Part shown: in pieces, positions 31,987 through 32,348 of the stretch
How positions within the stretch are numbered: position 1 is the stretch's first letter
How the letters are laid out: every line of letters starts with the position of its first letter
Assembly: GCA_024640545.1 (NCBI GenBank)
Contig: JAHEEU010000008.1
Coordinates: 1 to 32,348, forward strand
Length of the DNA stretch: 32,348 nt
Source of the DNA: Geobacteraceae bacterium
Lineage (GTDB): Bacteria; Desulfobacterota; Desulfuromonadia; Desulfuromonadales; BM103
Reading direction: 5' to 3'
Notes under the pieces: generated by a model
Told to the model about the DNA's origin: nothing
What the model saw: only the letters and a program-made list of their open reading frames with translations
The model's database searches: none
Made by a program: the position numbers and the translations under genes

Positions 31987-32348
31987 TCATTCGTGGTCCT
32001 GGTGCTTCCAGGCCTGCACCCGCTTGTACATCTTGCCAAAGCTCTTGTCCTTGCGGCGCTTCTCCAGCAGCGTCTCCGAAGAACGTTCCTGTTCGGCCCG
32101 CAGCTTGAGATAGTTGTCCAGGCGGCGCGAATCGAGTTCGTTGCACTCGATTGCTGCGGCCACGGCGCAACCGGCTTCGCCCTGGTGGCGGCAATCGTTG
32201 AAGCGGCAGTTGCGGGCCACGGCTTCAATCTCCTCGAAGAGCGTCGCCACCCCGGCTTCACAATCGCTGAGCTGCAGCTCCCGCAAGCCCGGGCTGTCGA
32301 GCAGCAGGCCGCCTTCCGGCAGCAGGTGCAGCGAACGGGAGGTGGTCG
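31987..32348 (-). CDS. rsgA: Ribosome small-subunit GTPase RsgA, C-terminal part (5' end beyond window)
   Basis: The minus strand is open from the right edge to a stop at 31987, giving about 119 residues; the track's internal start at 32286 is only a cut-off artefact. The visible part begins TTSRSLHLLPEGGLLLDSPG, containing the switch/G3 DSPG motif of this circularly permuted GTPase, followed by LREL. It then has the zinc-binding element CRFNDCRHQGEAGC and a helical tail (NYLKLRAEQER). RsgA is a late 30S maturation factor. The N-terminal OB-fold and the G1 motif should lie to the right of the window. The 178-bp gap to folD holds the folD promoter and no recognised gene. Confidence 0.93.
   Translation of the reverse strand, partial: TTSRSLHLLPEGGLLLDSPGLRELQLSDCEAGVATLFEEIEAVARNCRFNDCRHQGEAGCAVAAAIECNELDSRRLDNYLKLRAEQERSSETLLEKRRKDKSFGKMYKRVQAWKHQDHE

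Overview
The window looks like chromosomal DNA of a GC-rich, anaerobic or respiratory Desulfuromonadales-type bacterium (Geobacter/Desulfuromonas/Pelobacter relatives). This is an inference from gene content. There is a Rieske/cytochrome b operon ending in a multiheme cytochrome c, a small 2[4Fe-4S] ferredoxin beside acetate kinase, a MetV/MetF pair, a split glycine decarboxylase (GcvPA/GcvPB), zinc-ribbon/DUF3426 and DUF1573 proteins, and a TonB-like protein. No phage, integrase, intact transposase, CRISPR array or rRNA is visible. Both edge genes are cut by the window.

Layout. (1) 1-8.7 kb, minus strand: a predicted amide/peptide-bond-forming cluster. It holds a circularly permuted ATP-grasp protein, an alpha-E protein, a transglutaminase-like/DUF2126 putative amidoligase, and a second ATP-grasp fused to its own alpha-E domain (cut at the left edge). 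A strong promoter at about 8.68 kb and short junctions suggest co-transcription of the first three; an 11-bp hairpin sits between alpha-E and the transglutaminase. (2) 8.8-10.7 kb: a small zinc-ribbon plus Tudor-like protein (+) and a NfeD/SPFH-stomatin pair (-), facing each other across a shared terminator. (3) 10.9-12.5 kb (+): an orphan LuxR-type regulator with a degenerate receiver, then a secreted low-complexity Gly/Gln/Asp-Lys protein. (4) 12.6-15.9 kb (-): tRNA-Arg(CCG), a pentaheme cytochrome c, cytochrome b, Rieske protein and a DUF1573 protein. (5) 16.0-18.1 kb (+): hpt from a promoter so close to the ATG that the message may be leaderless, then a zinc-ribbon/DUF3426 membrane protein. 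(6) 18.2-23.5 kb: ferredoxin (-), ackA (+), a 754-aa coiled-coil protein (-) and pta (-). (7) 23.6-24.8 kb: a TonB-like protein (+) and a perfect 26-bp-arm palindrome resembling REP/RAYT-mobilised elements. (8) 24.8-32.3 kb (-): a one-carbon/folate block read as rsgA (partial), folD, metV, metF, gcvT, gcvH, gcvPA, gcvPB.

How the genes work together. The one-carbon block converges on 5,10-methylene-THF, made by glycine cleavage, interconverted with methenyl/formyl-THF by FolD and with methyl-THF by MetF/MetV. AckA and Pta interconvert acetate and acetyl-CoA. The bc-type complex would move electrons from quinol to periplasmic multiheme cytochromes. The ATP-grasp/alpha-E/transglutaminase set has no assigned product and is the best candidate here for an incompletely described system. 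The next most interesting items are the secreted repeat protein with its degenerate-receiver regulator, the zinc-ribbon/Tudor protein and the coiled-coil protein downstream of pta.

CDS starts were moved from the track's longest-ORF starts wherever a Shine-Dalgarno site or family alignment supported another codon. Everything rests on reading the sequence; no database search was run.
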